A stretch of 64,000 nucleotides of DNA from JAKOWB01 sp038363005 (GTDB lineage: Bacteria > Pseudomonadota > Alphaproteobacteria > Kiloniellales > JACOMY01). A program made the translations under genes and the position numbers. Under the pieces are notes generated by a model that was given only the letters and a program-made list of their open reading frames with translations, had not been told where the DNA came from and ran no database searches. The stretch spans positions 231,928 to 295,927 of the forward strand of contig JBBQBI010000003.1 of the NCBI GenBank assembly GCA_038363005.1, read 5' to 3'. Position 1 is the first letter of the stretch. Each line of letters begins with the position of its first letter. Shown piece after piece: positions 44,092 through 55,703 of this stretch.

Positions 44092-45519
44092 ATGTCGCTG
44101 GTCGTCCCGCCCGTCATCCCGCTGCCTGTGCTGTCCCCATGGCGCGGCCAGCGTCTGCTGTTGTTGGGCCTGCTGGCGGGTCTGCTGCTGCTGGCCCTTG
44201 GCGCGACGCCGGCCCGGGCGCTGCCGCCGATCGAACCACTGCGCCGGTGCCAGGCACTGCTGGCGGGCTTCACCACGGATCCGCTGTACCTGCGCAGCGA
44301 GACGCGGATCGGCCGGCGCGACGAGACGGCGGCGGTCCGCTTCGACTGGACCCGGCGCGATCCTGGCGTCCAGGCGCCACACGGCTGGATTGTCTGCTGG
44401 TTCCTGCCGCGCACCGAGAGCGGCGGCCAGTGGCAGATCACGCAGCTCGATAGCGACCAATATGGCCAGCTGTCGCGCTACGACATCCAGCAGCTCACCA
44501 AGTTCCTGCGCCAGGAATTCCGCGGCCTGCAGCGCCATGCCAGGGACGCCGCCGCCGACCCGGCAACCGTGGTGCTGTTGCATGTCGCGCAGCAGGGCAT
44601 CAACGCGCTGTCGCTGGGCGCGCTCTACGGTCTGATCGCGATCGGCTTCACGCTGGCCTTCGCCGCGTCCGGGGTTTTCAACCTGGCCTTCGGGACGGTC
44701 TTCACCGTGGGTGCCTTCCAGGCCTACCTGGCCTATCTGGTCGGGGAGTACTGGCTGGGCGACGGCTGGTTCCTGGCGGTGCCGGTGATCCTGCTGCTGT
44801 CGCTGGCGGGCGGCGCGGCGGCCAGCTGGGCGACCGACCGCCTGGTGTTCCGGCAGATCGGGCCGGTCGGCGCTTCGGCGCGGGGTCGGCAGACCGCGCT
44901 GGTGGCGGCCACCGGCCTGCTGATCGCCATGCAGGAGGGCCTGCGCCTGGTGCAGGGGGCCAAGACGCGATGGCTGCCCTATCGCGACGGCAATACCTGG
45001 ACGCTGATCGACGCGCCGGGCTTCACACTGGTGCTGAGTCGCGGCCACCTGGTGGTGCTGCTGGCGACTCTGGTGTTGGTGTTCCTGCTGTCACGCATCC
45101 TGACGCGCACGCGTTTCGGGCTGTCGCTGCGCGCGGTCAGCGATGATCCAAAGGCGGCCGCCCTGATGGGGGTATCGGTGCCGCAGGCGGTGGGCTTTGC
45201 CTTCCTGCTCGGCGGCGGCCTGGCCGGAATCTCCGGCGGCTTCGCCTTCCTGCACTATGGCGTGGTGAACTTCCACATCGGCCTGCTGACCGGATTTAAG
45301 GCCCTGGCGGCGGCGATTCTCGGCGGTATCGGATCGGTGCCCGGTGCCCTGTTGGGCGGCCTGGTGATCGCGATGGTCGAGGCCGCGGCGGCTGGCCTCG
45401 GACTATCGGCCTGGAAGGACGTGATGGTGTTCCTGCTGCTGGTGGGTGTGCTGGCGCTCCGCCCGGACGGACTGCTCGGGCGAAGCCGTCAGGCCTCGCC
45501 CGAGTTCAGGCCGGTCTAG
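44092..45519 (+). CDS. LivH-like branched-chain permease with N-terminal exported domain
   Basis: 475 residues. A signal-like helix (about 20-42) leads to a soluble stretch of roughly 115 residues with two Cys, then a LivH-type permease from about residue 165 (INALSLGALYGLIAIGFTLAFAASGVFNLAFGTVF). The rest has eight helices, including the conserved RAVSDDPKAAALMGVSVPQAVGFAFLLGGGLAG segment and ILGGIGSVPGALLGGLVIAM. It is separated from the liv operon, so it may serve another substrate. The N-terminal part could be a fused sensor or solute-contact domain. Its likely regulator is the divergent CGNR protein. Confidence 0.75.
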   Translation: MSLVVPPVIPLPVLSPWRGQRLLLLGLLAGLLLLALGATPARALPPIEPLRRCQALLAGFTTDPLYLRSETRIGRRDETAAVRFDWTRRDPGVQAPHGWIVCWFLPRTESGGQWQITQLDSDQYGQLSRYDIQQLTKFLRQEFRGLQRHARDAAADPATVVLLHVAQQGINALSLGALYGLIAIGFTLAFAASGVFNLAFGTVFTVGAFQAYLAYLVGEYWLGDGWFLAVPVILLLSLAGGAAASWATDRLVFRQIGPVGASARGRQTALVAATGLLIAMQEGLRLVQGAKTRWLPYRDGNTWTLIDAPGFTLVLSRGHLVVLLATLVLVFLLSRILTRTRFGLSLRAVSDDPKAAALMGVSVPQAVGFAFLLGGGLAGISGGFAFLHYGVVNFHIGLLTGFKALAAAILGGIGSVPGALLGGLVIAMVEAAAAGLGLSAWKDVMVFLLLVGVLALRPDGLLGRSRQASPEFRPV

Positions 45520-45532
45520 AGAAGTGCGCTGG

Positions 45533-45709
45533 CTACACGGGTGGTGCGCGACCGCGCACGACGTGCGCGATCAGGCTGATCACCAGCAGTGCCAGGAAGA
45601 CGAAGAACAGAATCTTGGCAATACCGGCAAAGGCCACGGCGATACCGGTGAAACCCAGCAGCGCGGCGAGTAGTGCCAGAATGAAAAACGCGAGTGCCCA
45701 GGTGAGCAT
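45533..45709 (-). CDS. DUF1328 (YtjA-type) small membrane protein
   Basis: 58 residues, nearly all hydrophobic: a Trp-containing start (MLTWALAFFILALLAALLGF), then TGIAVAFAGIAKILFFVFLALLVISLI and a short basic tail. The pattern GFxGIA...AGIAKILFFVFLxLLxxSL is typical of DUF1328 proteins, small two-helix inner-membrane proteins of unknown role. GGGAG lies seven bases before ATG. It converges with the LivH-like gene, 13 bp apart. Confidence 0.8.
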   Translation of the reverse strand: MLTWALAFFILALLAALLGFTGIAVAFAGIAKILFFVFLALLVISLIAHVVRGRAPPV

Positions 45710-46146
45710 GGCTTCGCTCCCGTTTCTGTTGTTGCGGTCGGGGTGGACGCTTCTATGTGTTCAACGACTCAGACCCCGCCTGGTTCCTGGTGCAGGGCAG
45801 TGTGGAGCACTACGTCAGCGGACTCCGGCGTGCGCCGCAGGGCGCGGACGTGACGTCGTCGGGACGCACGGCGTCGGCACGTTGAATTCCTTGAATGTCT
45901 CTTGCCGACCCGTGGAGGCTTGGCTAGGGTCGAACGCAAGAAAGAACGGCGACACCTGCCGGAAACCGGACAGGGATTGGCCGCCGCCAGGGATGGGGAA
46001 GGACCACACGGGGGGACCGTCCGCGACACTGTCGGCCAAGCGGGGGTCGATGGCTGTAGCGGCCCGGTTGCGTCGGCCAGCCGTGGCTGGCCAAGCTCCC
46101 TCCGTCCAACCCCTCCAGCGCCCTGGGCATCGTCGAGGGGTAAGGC
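45710..46146. other. 437-bp intergenic region upstream of the liv operon
   Basis: Only overlapping short frames lie here; none has both a plausible ribosome-binding site and a recognisable protein. TTGAAT occurs twice 9 bp apart near 45883-45897 and could belong to a promoter, but no matching -10 is clear. The region probably holds the promoter for livH (46147), whose ribosome-binding site GAGGGG is at about 46136. Confidence 0.5.
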
Positions 46147-47073
<927 letters not shown>

Positions 47074-47077
47074 CGCC

Positions 47078-48603
<1,526 letters not shown>

Positions 48604-48604
<1 letters not shown>

Positions 48605-49479
48605 TGAGCGCCACCCACCCGACCCGAACTGTCCCGGCGGTGCTGCCGGGCGACGTCACGCCGCTGCTGACGGTCGAGCACCTGACCATGCGCTTCGGTG
48701 GCCTGCTGGCGATCGACGACGTTTCGCTGATCGCTGGCGACGCGCAGATCACCGGCATCATCGGGCCGAACGGCGCCGGCAAGACCACGGTGTTCAACTG
48801 CCTGACCGGCTTCTACAAGCCCACGGTCGGGCGGCTGACGCTGCGCCACCCCCAGCGCGGCGAGCTGCTGCTGGAGCAGACCGAGGGCTTCCGCATCGCG
48901 CAGAAGGCCAACGTCGCGCGCACCTTCCAGAACATCCGCCTGTTCCCGGCGATGAGCGTGTTGGAGAACCTGATCGTCGCGCAGCACAACAAGCTGATGA
49001 AGGCCTCGGGCATGACCTTCCTCGGCCTGTTCGGCTTTCCGGCCTATGGCCGGGCGGAGAAGCAGGCGGTCGAGTTGGCCAAGCACTGGCTGGAGAAGAT
49101 CAACCTCGTCGAGCGCGCCGACGAGCCGGCCGGCAGCCTGCCCTATGGCGCGCAGCGCCGGCTGGAGATCGCCCGGGCCATGTGCACCGAGCCGGTGCTG
49201 CTCTGCCTCGACGAACCGGCGGCCGGACTGAACGCCAACGAATCGGCGGCGCTTAACGCCCTGCTGCTGGCGATCCGCGACGAAGAGAAGATCGGCATCC
49301 TGCTGATCGAGCACGACATGAGCGTGGTGATGAAGATCTCGGACCACATCGTGGTGCTGGATCACGGACAGAAGATCGCCGACGGCACCCCGGCCGAGGT
49401 GCGGGCCGACCCGGCGGTGATCCGCGCCTACCTGGGCGAGGACGAGGACTCCGTGACCAAGTCCGGGGCGAAGGTCTGA
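48604..49479 (+). CDS. livG: Branched-chain amino acid ABC ATPase LivG
   Basis: 291 residues. Walker A is IGPNGAGKTT, the signature region LPYGAQRRLEIARAM (a variant of LSGGQ) is typical of LivG, Walker B is CLDEPAAGLN, and IEHDMSVV is the H-loop. The subunit drives import through LivHM together with LivF, in the cytoplasm. ATG overlaps the livM stop, and livF begins 3 bp after its stop. Confidence 0.92.
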
Positions 49480-49482
49480 ACC

Positions 49483-50196
<714 letters not shown>

Positions 50197-50214
50197 GGCA
50201 GGGCGGGACCGGCG

Positions 50215-50553
50215 ATGAAGGACATACTCGGCAGCGAGCTCGGCGTGTTCATCGGCCTGACGATCGTGCTGTTCGGCGGCTGTGCCTTCATGATGGGCCA
50301 GGCGCTGGCGAACAGCTGGCGGCCCTCGTGGCAGCCGGCGCCCTATTGCGTGCTGCTGGCGCTGATGAATCGTTTCCTGGCCTGGTCGTTGTTCGGCTCC
50401 GACCCGCTGTCGCTGGCGGGCCTGCTGGTCGATTTCGTGATGATCCTGCTGCTGGCCTACGCCGGCTTTCTGTTGACTCGCGCGAACAAGATGGTGTCGC
50501 AATACCCGTGGCTATATGAGCGCGCCACGCCCTTCACCTGGCGCGCGAAATGA
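50215..50553 (+). CDS. DUF6867-type small membrane protein in the liv operon
   Basis: 112 residues with three hydrophobic segments (about 10-32, 42-57 and 63-85). Trp-rich elements such as NSWRPSWQPAPYC, MNRFLAWSLFGSDPLS and YPWLYERATPFTWRAK give it a recognisable DUF6867 pattern. It sits between livF and livK, a placement seen in related bacteria, so it may help assemble or regulate the importer. No enzymatic motif is visible. Confidence 0.7.
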   Translation: MKDILGSELGVFIGLTIVLFGGCAFMMGQALANSWRPSWQPAPYCVLLALMNRFLAWSLFGSDPLSLAGLLVDFVMILLLAYAGFLLTRANKMVSQYPWLYERATPFTWRAK

Positions 50554-50765
50554 CCGGGCAGGTCACAGGCGGCACCGGCATTCGGGGCCGCGCGCCCGGC
50601 AGCACCGCGACTCTATTCTCTATCCCGGCGCTCTGGACGGCCTTCCAAGGCGTGCTAGAGTAGGGGACAAGCCGCGAAAAAGCTGCGGCAAAGAGTGTGT
50701 ACCCGCCGGGCTGGCCTCGGCGGTGGTCAATCCTCCGGACGTAAGAAACAGGGAGTTATAAGAAC

Positions 50766-51872
50766 ATGAAGAAGCTTGGTTTGACGCTGGCCGCGGCCAC
50801 GCTGGCGCTGGGCGTCGGCGCGGCGTCGGCGGACACGCTGGTCGCGACGGCCGGTCCGATGACCGGCGACTACGCGGCCTTTGGCATGCAGATGCAGCGC
50901 GGCGCCGAGGCGGCCGTGGCTGACGTCAATGCCGCTGGCGGCGTGCTGGGCCAGATGCTGGCCCTGGCGGTCGGCGACGACGCCTGCGATCCGAAGCAGG
51001 CGACCGCGGTGGCCAACGACTTCGTGCAGAAGGGCGTGGTCTTCGTGGCCGGTCACTTCTGTTCGGGCTCGTCGATCCCGGCCTCGGACGTCTACATCGA
51101 GGAGGGCATCCTGCAGATGACCCCGGCCTCGACCAACCCGAAGTTCACCGAGGGTCCGGCCGAGAAGGGCGTCGACACGATCTTCCGCACCTGCGGGCGC
51201 GACGACCAGCAGGGCGACTTCGCCGGTGCCTGGATCGCCGAGCACTTCATGGGCAAGAACGTCGCCATCCTGCACGACAAGTCGACCTACGGTAAGGGCG
51301 TGGCCGACCTGACCAAGGCGGTGATGAACGCCCACGGCCTCAACGAGGTGATGTACGAGGCCTACACCGCCGGTGAGCAGGACTACACCGCGCTGATCTC
51401 GAAGATGAAGGCGGCCAAGATCGACGTCATCTACCTCGGCGGCTATCACACCGAGGGCGCGCTGATCATCCGCCAGGCGCGTGAGCAGGGCCTCGCTGCC
51501 CAGCTCATCGGCCCGGACTCCCTGAACACGCTGGAGTTCGTCACCATCGCCGGCGATGCCGCCGAAGGCGTGATGTTCTCCAACGCGGCCGAGGCGCGCA
51601 ACCTGCCGTCCGCCAAGATGGTGGTCGACAAGATCCGTGCCGGCGGCTTCGAGCCCGAGGGCTACACGCTGTCGACCTACGCCGCGATCCAGGTGTGGGC
51701 GATGGCGGCCAACGAGGCCGGCTCGATCGACTCCGAGAAGGTGGCAGCGACGCTGCGCAGCCATGACTGGGATACCATCATCGGCACCATCGGCTTCGAC
51801 GCCAAGGGCGACCTGAAGCAGTCGGCCTATGTCTGGTACGCGTTCCACGGCGGCAACTACAGCGAGATGTAA
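50766..51872 (+). CDS. livK: Periplasmic branched-chain amino acid binding protein
   Basis: 368 residues. A signal peptide ends at GAASA-DT. The mature protein has the LivK-like two-lobe type I fold: AGPMTGDYAAFGMQMQRGAE, VVFVAGHFCSGSSIPASDVY, then NVAILHDKSTYGKGVADL and YLGGYHTEGALIIRQA at the ligand cleft. The pair of Cys (ACDPKQ and HFCSG) near the first lobe resembles the LivJ disulfide. It lies 212 bp after the DUF6867 gene and ends with an intrinsic terminator, so it may also have its own promoter. Confidence 0.9.
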   Translation: MKKLGLTLAAATLALGVGAASADTLVATAGPMTGDYAAFGMQMQRGAEAAVADVNAAGGVLGQMLALAVGDDACDPKQATAVANDFVQKGVVFVAGHFCSGSSIPASDVYIEEGILQMTPASTNPKFTEGPAEKGVDTIFRTCGRDDQQGDFAGAWIAEHFMGKNVAILHDKSTYGKGVADLTKAVMNAHGLNEVMYEAYTAGEQDYTALISKMKAAKIDVIYLGGYHTEGALIIRQAREQGLAAQLIGPDSLNTLEFVTIAGDAAEGVMFSNAAEARNLPSAKMVVDKIRAGGFEPEGYTLSTYAAIQVWAMAANEAGSIDSEKVAATLRSHDWDTIIGTIGFDAKGDLKQSAYVWYAFHGGNYSEM

Positions 51873-51914
51873 TCGCCGCCGGTCGCGGGCTTCCGCGACC
51901 GAACAGATCAGGGG

Positions 51915-51954
51915 CCGGGGCTCGGCGGGCAACCGCCGGGCCCCGGTCTTTTTT
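51915..51954 (+). terminator. Rho-independent terminator of the liv operon
   Basis: A GC stem of about 14 bp, CCGGGGCTCGGCGG pairing with CCGCCGGGCCCCGG through one G-U pair, has a GCAA-type loop and is followed by TCTTTTTT. It starts 42 bp after the livK stop. It is the clearest intrinsic terminator in the window and ends the transport operon. Confidence 0.9.
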
Positions 51955-52055
51955 GCGCCCCGATTTTCCGCAGAAACCACAAGGGCTTGCGGTGCCACCT
52001 TGCGCGCCCCGCGAGGCATGGTAGGGTCATCAAGATCTGGGAGGGGTGCCCAAGC

Positions 52056-52490
52056 GTGACCGAAACCGTTGCCATTGCCAGCGACCATGCCGGCTTTGTG
52101 CTGAAGGAGACCGTCAAGGCGGAGCTCCTGGCGCTGGGGCATCGCGTGCTCGACCTGGGCACCGATGGGCTGGCCTCGGTCGACTATCCGGACTTTGGCC
52201 AGGCCTGCGCCGCGGCGGTGGCCAGCGGCCAGGCCGCCTGGGGCGTCGTGGTCTGCGGCACCGGCATCGGCATTTCCATCGCCGCCAACCGCAATCCCCA
52301 GGTCCGCGCCGCGCTTTGCCACGATGCCACCAGCGCCCGGCTGTCGCGCGAGCACAACGACGCCAACATCCTGGCGCTGGGTGCCCGGCTGATCGGCGAC
52401 GAGGTCGCGAAAGAGTGCGTCCGCGTCTTTCTCAGCACAGCCTTCGCCGGCGGTCGCCATGTACCCCGTGTGGCCAAGCTGGGCGGCTGA
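52056..52490 (+). CDS. rpiB: Ribose-5-phosphate isomerase B
   Basis: 144 residues. ASDHAGFVLKE at the N-terminus, VVCGTGIGISIAANRNPQVRAALCHD with the catalytic Cys, and REHNDANILALGAR are diagnostic of RpiB. It interconverts ribose-5-phosphate and ribulose-5-phosphate, the latter being a riboflavin precursor. GTG 52056 follows GGAGGGG by about nine bases. RpiB followed by glyA is a common alphaproteobacterial order. Confidence 0.92.
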   Translation: MTETVAIASDHAGFVLKETVKAELLALGHRVLDLGTDGLASVDYPDFGQACAAAVASGQAAWGVVVCGTGIGISIAANRNPQVRAALCHDATSARLSREHNDANILALGARLIGDEVAKECVRVFLSTAFAGGRHVPRVAKLGG

Positions 52491-52529
52491 TCGCCCGGCT
52501 GCCGCCACGCCCCAAGGACGCATCCCGCC

Positions 52530-53942
52530 ATGAGCCGCAAGCCCGCTCCCAAGACCAAGGCCCCCAGCAAGCCAGCCAAGCCGGTGAAGAAGGCCGTGCC
52601 GAAGAAGGCCGCGCCGAAGAAGGCCGCGCCGAAGCAGGCTGCCGCCAAGAAGGTCGCGCCCAAGGCCAATCCCTTCTTCACCACCCCGCTGGCCAAGAGC
52701 GACCCGGCGCTGTGGCGTTCGATCACCGGCGAGCTGGGGCGCCAGCGCGACCAGATCGAGCTGATCGCCTCGGAGAACATCGTCAGCCGCGCCGTGCTTG
52801 AGGCGCAGGGCTCGGTGCTGACCAACAAGTACGCCGAGGGCTACCCCGGCCGGCGCTACTACAACGGCTGCGAATACGTCGACATCGCTGAGCAGCTGGC
52901 CATCGACCGCGCCAAGCAGCTGTTCGGCTGCAGCTTTGCCAACGTGCAGCCGCATTCCGGCGCGCAGGCCAACCAGTGCGTCATGCTGGCGCTGCTGCAG
53001 CCGGGCGACACCTTCATGGGCCTGTCGCTGGCCGCCGGCGGTCACCTGACGCACGGCGCCGCGCCCAACCTCTCGGGCAAGTGGTTCAACGCCGTGCAGT
53101 ACGGCGTGCGCCAGGACGATCACACCGTCGACTTCGAGCAGGTCGAGCGCCTGGCCAAGGAGCACAAGCCGAAGCTGATCATCACCGGCGGCTCGGCCTA
53201 TCCACGCCACCTGGACTTCGCCCGCTTCCGGCAGATCGCCGACAGCGTTGGCGCCTACTTCTGGGTCGACATGGCGCACTTCGCCGGCCTGGTGGCCGCC
53301 GGTCTGCATCCCTCGCCACTGCCGCACGCCCATGTCGTCACCACGACGACGCACAAGACACTGCGTGGCGCGCGCGGCGGCATGGTGCTGTCGAACAGCG
53401 AGGAGATCGGCAAGAAGATCAACTCCGCCGCCTTCCCGGGCCTGCAGGGCGGGCCGCTGATGCACGCCATCGCCGGCAAGGCCGCGGCCTTCGGCGAGGC
53501 GCTGAAGCCGGCCTTCAAGGCCTATAGCCAGCGCGTCCTCGACAACGCGCAGGAGCTGGCCAAGGTGATGAAGGAGGGCGGCTTCGACCTGGTGTCCGGC
53601 GGCACCGACACGCATCTCATGCTGGTCGACCTGCGGCCCAAGAAGCTGACCGGCAACATCGCCGCCGAGGCGCTGGAGCGCGCCGGCATCACCTGCAACA
53701 AGAACGGCGTGCCCTTCGATCCGGAGAAGCCGATGGTGACCTCGGGCATTCGCCTGGGCACCCCGGCCGGCACCACGCGGGGCTTCGGCCGCAAGGAATT
53801 CCGCAAGGTCGGTGAGCTGATCAACACCGTGCTCGACGGCCTTGGCAAGAACGGCGTCGAGGGCAACGGCAAAGTGGAGAAGGCGGTGCTGGCTGAGGTC
53901 AAGAAGCTCTGCCGGCGCTTCCCGATCTACGCCGGGATGTAA
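52530..53942 (+). CDS. glyA: Serine hydroxymethyltransferase with basic N-terminal tail
   Basis: 470 residues, about 40-45 longer than usual. Residues 1-46 are Lys/Ala/Pro-rich in KKAAP repeats, like a histone H1 tail. The ordinary enzyme then starts at NPFFTTPLAKSDPALWRSI. IELIASENIVSRAVLEAQGSVLTNKYAEGYPGRRYY, TTTTHK276TLRGARGG with the PLP lysine, and PAGTTRGF confirm SHMT. It makes glycine and 5,10-methylene-THF. ATG 52530 has AAGGACG upstream. Apart from one GTG inside the tail, no start lies between the tail and the enzyme domain. Confidence 0.92.
   Translation: MSRKPAPKTKAPSKPAKPVKKAVPKKAAPKKAAPKQAAAKKVAPKANPFFTTPLAKSDPALWRSITGELGRQRDQIELIASENIVSRAVLEAQGSVLTNKYAEGYPGRRYYNGCEYVDIAEQLAIDRAKQLFGCSFANVQPHSGAQANQCVMLALLQPGDTFMGLSLAAGGHLTHGAAPNLSGKWFNAVQYGVRQDDHTVDFEQVERLAKEHKPKLIITGGSAYPRHLDFARFRQIADSVGAYFWVDMAHFAGLVAAGLHPSPLPHAHVVTTTTHKTLRGARGGMVLSNSEEIGKKINSAAFPGLQGGPLMHAIAGKAAAFGEALKPAFKAYSQRVLDNAQELAKVMKEGGFDLVSGGTDTHLMLVDLRPKKLTGNIAAEALERAGITCNKNGVPFDPEKPMVTSGIRLGTPAGTTRGFGRKEFRKVGELINTVLDGLGKNGVEGNGKVEKAVLAEVKKLCRRFPIYAGM
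52586..52642 (+). repeat. In-frame 15-bp tandem repeat in glyA tail
   Basis: Three near-identical units of GAAGAAGGCCGCGCC (52586-52600 with T at one position, 52601-52615, 52616-52630), followed by a decayed fourth, encode the KKAAP pentapeptides of the SHMT N-terminal extension. Slippage at such a repeat could change tail length between strains without breaking the frame. Confidence 0.8.
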
Positions 53943-53957
53943 CGAGAGAGGATCGCC

Positions 53958-54419
53958 ATGCGTTGTCCCTTCTGCAGTCACGAAGACACGGCCGTGAAGG
54001 ATTCGCGGCCGACGGAGGACAACGCGGCGATCCGTCGCCGCCGCCAGTGCCCGAACTGCGGCGCCCGCTTCACCACTTTCGAGCGGGTGCAGCTGCGCGA
54101 GCTGACGGTGGTGAAGAATAACGGCCAGCGCGAGCCCTTCGACCGCGACAAGCTGATGCGCTCCATGACCCTGGCGTTGCAGAAGCGCCCGGTCGATCCG
54201 GAGCGCATCGAGCGCGTGGTCAACGGCATCCAGCGCCGGCTGGAATCCTCGGGCGAGAACGAGATCCCGACCAAGGTGATCGGCGAGCTGGTGATGGACG
54301 CGCTGGCCAACCTGGACAAGGTGGCCTACGTGCGCTTCGCCTCGGTCTACCGCAATTTCCGCGAGGCGCGCGACTTCGAGGAGTTCGTCGGCAAGATCAC
54401 CACGGCGGAGCGGGAGTAG
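53958..54419 (+). CDS. nrdR: Transcriptional repressor NrdR
   Basis: 153 residues. The N-terminal zinc ribbon has CPFC at 3-6 and CPNC at about 31-34, followed by an ATP-cone (VVKNNGQREPFDRDKLMRSMTLALQKRPV). NrdR represses ribonucleotide reductase genes when dATP is high. It starts 15 bp after glyA, with GAGAGG upstream. Confidence 0.95.
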   Translation: MRCPFCSHEDTAVKDSRPTEDNAAIRRRRQCPNCGARFTTFERVQLRELTVVKNNGQREPFDRDKLMRSMTLALQKRPVDPERIERVVNGIQRRLESSGENEIPTKVIGELVMDALANLDKVAYVRFASVYRNFREARDFEEFVGKITTAERE

Positions 54420-54441
54420 GGGCCGGCGCGCTATAGGATCC

Positions 54442-54514
54442 GTCATGGCCGGGCTTGACCCGGCCATCCAGAGCAACAAGCAACCTGGATGCCCGGGTCA
54501 AGCCCGGGCATGAC
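54442..54514. repeat. Dispersed inverted-repeat element (family B)
   Basis: The 73-bp element has two hairpins: ATGGCCGGG-CTTGA-CCCGGCCAT on the left and ATGCCCGGG-TCAAG-CCCGGGCAT on the right, bounded by GTCATG and CATGAC. It differs in sequence from the elements at 41174 and 60543. It fills the gap between nrdR and ribD, ending 14 bp before the ribD start, so it may affect ribD translation or message stability. Confidence 0.8.
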
Positions 54515-54528
54515 GTAGTGGAGTGACG

Positions 54529-55641
54529 ATGGCCGAAAAGCCGCTTCCCCACGACCACCTCCACATGGCCGCCGCCCTGGCGCTGGCGGCGCGCGGGCTG
54601 GGCCGTACCTGGCCTAATCCCTCGGTCGGCTGTGTCCTCGTGCGGGACGGTCGTGTGGTCGCGCGCGGCTGGACCCTGCCGGGCGGCCGGCCGCATGCCG
54701 AGACCGAGGCCCTGGCACGCGCCGGCGCGGCGGCGCGGGGCGCCACCGCCTATGTCACGCTGGAACCCTGCGCGCACCACGGCAAGACGCCGCCCTGCGC
54801 CGAGGCCTTGATCGCCGCCGGCATCGCGCGCTGTGTCGTCGCGACCGGCGACCCCGACAAGCGTGTCGCCGGCCGTGGCCTGGCAATGCTGCGTCAGGCT
54901 GGCATCGCGGTGACCGAGGGCGTCGGCGAGGCCGCGGCGCGGCAGCTCAATGCCGGCTTCCTGACCCGGGTCGGGCAGGGCCGCCCGCTGGTGACCCTGA
55001 AGCTGGCCATGACGCTGGACGGCCGCATCGCCACCGCCGCTGGGGAAAGCCGCTGGATCACTGGCGAGGCAGCGCGCGCCCATGCGCACGGCCTGCGTGC
55101 CAGGCACGACGCGGTGATGATCGGCAGCGGCACGGCGCTGGCCGACGATCCGCGTCTCGACGTGCGCCTGAGCGGCCTGCAGGACCGGCGCCCCGTCAGG
55201 ATCGTCGCCGACGGCCGCCTGCGCCTGGCGCTGACCAGCGTCCTGGTGGCAACGGCGGCCAGCCAGCCGACCTGGGTGCTGACCCGCGCCGACGTCGACC
55301 CGGTCCGCCGCCATGCCTTGCAGGACCTGGGCGTGCTGCTGCTGCCGGTACCGGTGCATCGTGGCGAGACACTCGACCTCGCCGCCGGCCTGACGATGCT
55401 GGGCGGGCAGGGCATCACCCGCCTGCTGGTCGAGGGCGGCGGGCAGCTTGCCGCCGGCCTGCTGTCCGCCGGCCTGGTCGACCGCCTGGCGGTCTATCAC
55501 GCGCCGCTGTTGCTCGGCGGCGACGCCCGGCCCGGTGTCGCCGCGCTCGGCCTGCAGCACCTGGCCGACGCGCCGGCCTTCCGCCTGCTCGAACAGGCGA
55601 GCCTTGGCGAGGATCGCTACGCGCTCTACGGCCGCCGCTAG
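54529..55641 (+). CDS. ribD: Bifunctional riboflavin deaminase/reductase
   Basis: 370 residues. The deaminase half has GRPHAETEAL and PCAHHGKTPPC (zinc and proton-transfer residues); the reductase half begins RPLVTLKLAMTLDGRIATAAGESRWITG and ends with LLVEGGGQLAAGLL. It deaminates and then reduces the pyrimidine intermediate of riboflavin synthesis. ATG 54529 has GTGGAG six bases upstream; GTG 54523 overlaps that site and is unlikely. Confidence 0.93.
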   Translation: MAEKPLPHDHLHMAAALALAARGLGRTWPNPSVGCVLVRDGRVVARGWTLPGGRPHAETEALARAGAAARGATAYVTLEPCAHHGKTPPCAEALIAAGIARCVVATGDPDKRVAGRGLAMLRQAGIAVTEGVGEAAARQLNAGFLTRVGQGRPLVTLKLAMTLDGRIATAAGESRWITGEAARAHAHGLRARHDAVMIGSGTALADDPRLDVRLSGLQDRRPVRIVADGRLRLALTSVLVATAASQPTWVLTRADVDPVRRHALQDLGVLLLPVPVHRGETLDLAAGLTMLGGQGITRLLVEGGGQLAAGLLSAGLVDRLAVYHAPLLLGGDARPGVAALGLQHLADAPAFRLLEQASLGEDRYALYGRR

Positions 55642-55703
55642 ATTGGGCTGACGCCGCGAGCCCGCCCTGGGCTAGCATCGCGCTCCCGACGGGAGGGCAG
55701 TAG

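Noticed and set aside
50727..54479. Very long minus-strand open frame (1250 codons) across livK, rpiB, glyA and nrdR
   Set aside because: It is antisense to four confidently identified genes and its composition (Gly/Arg/Ala/His-rich) is typical of shadow frames in high-GC DNA.
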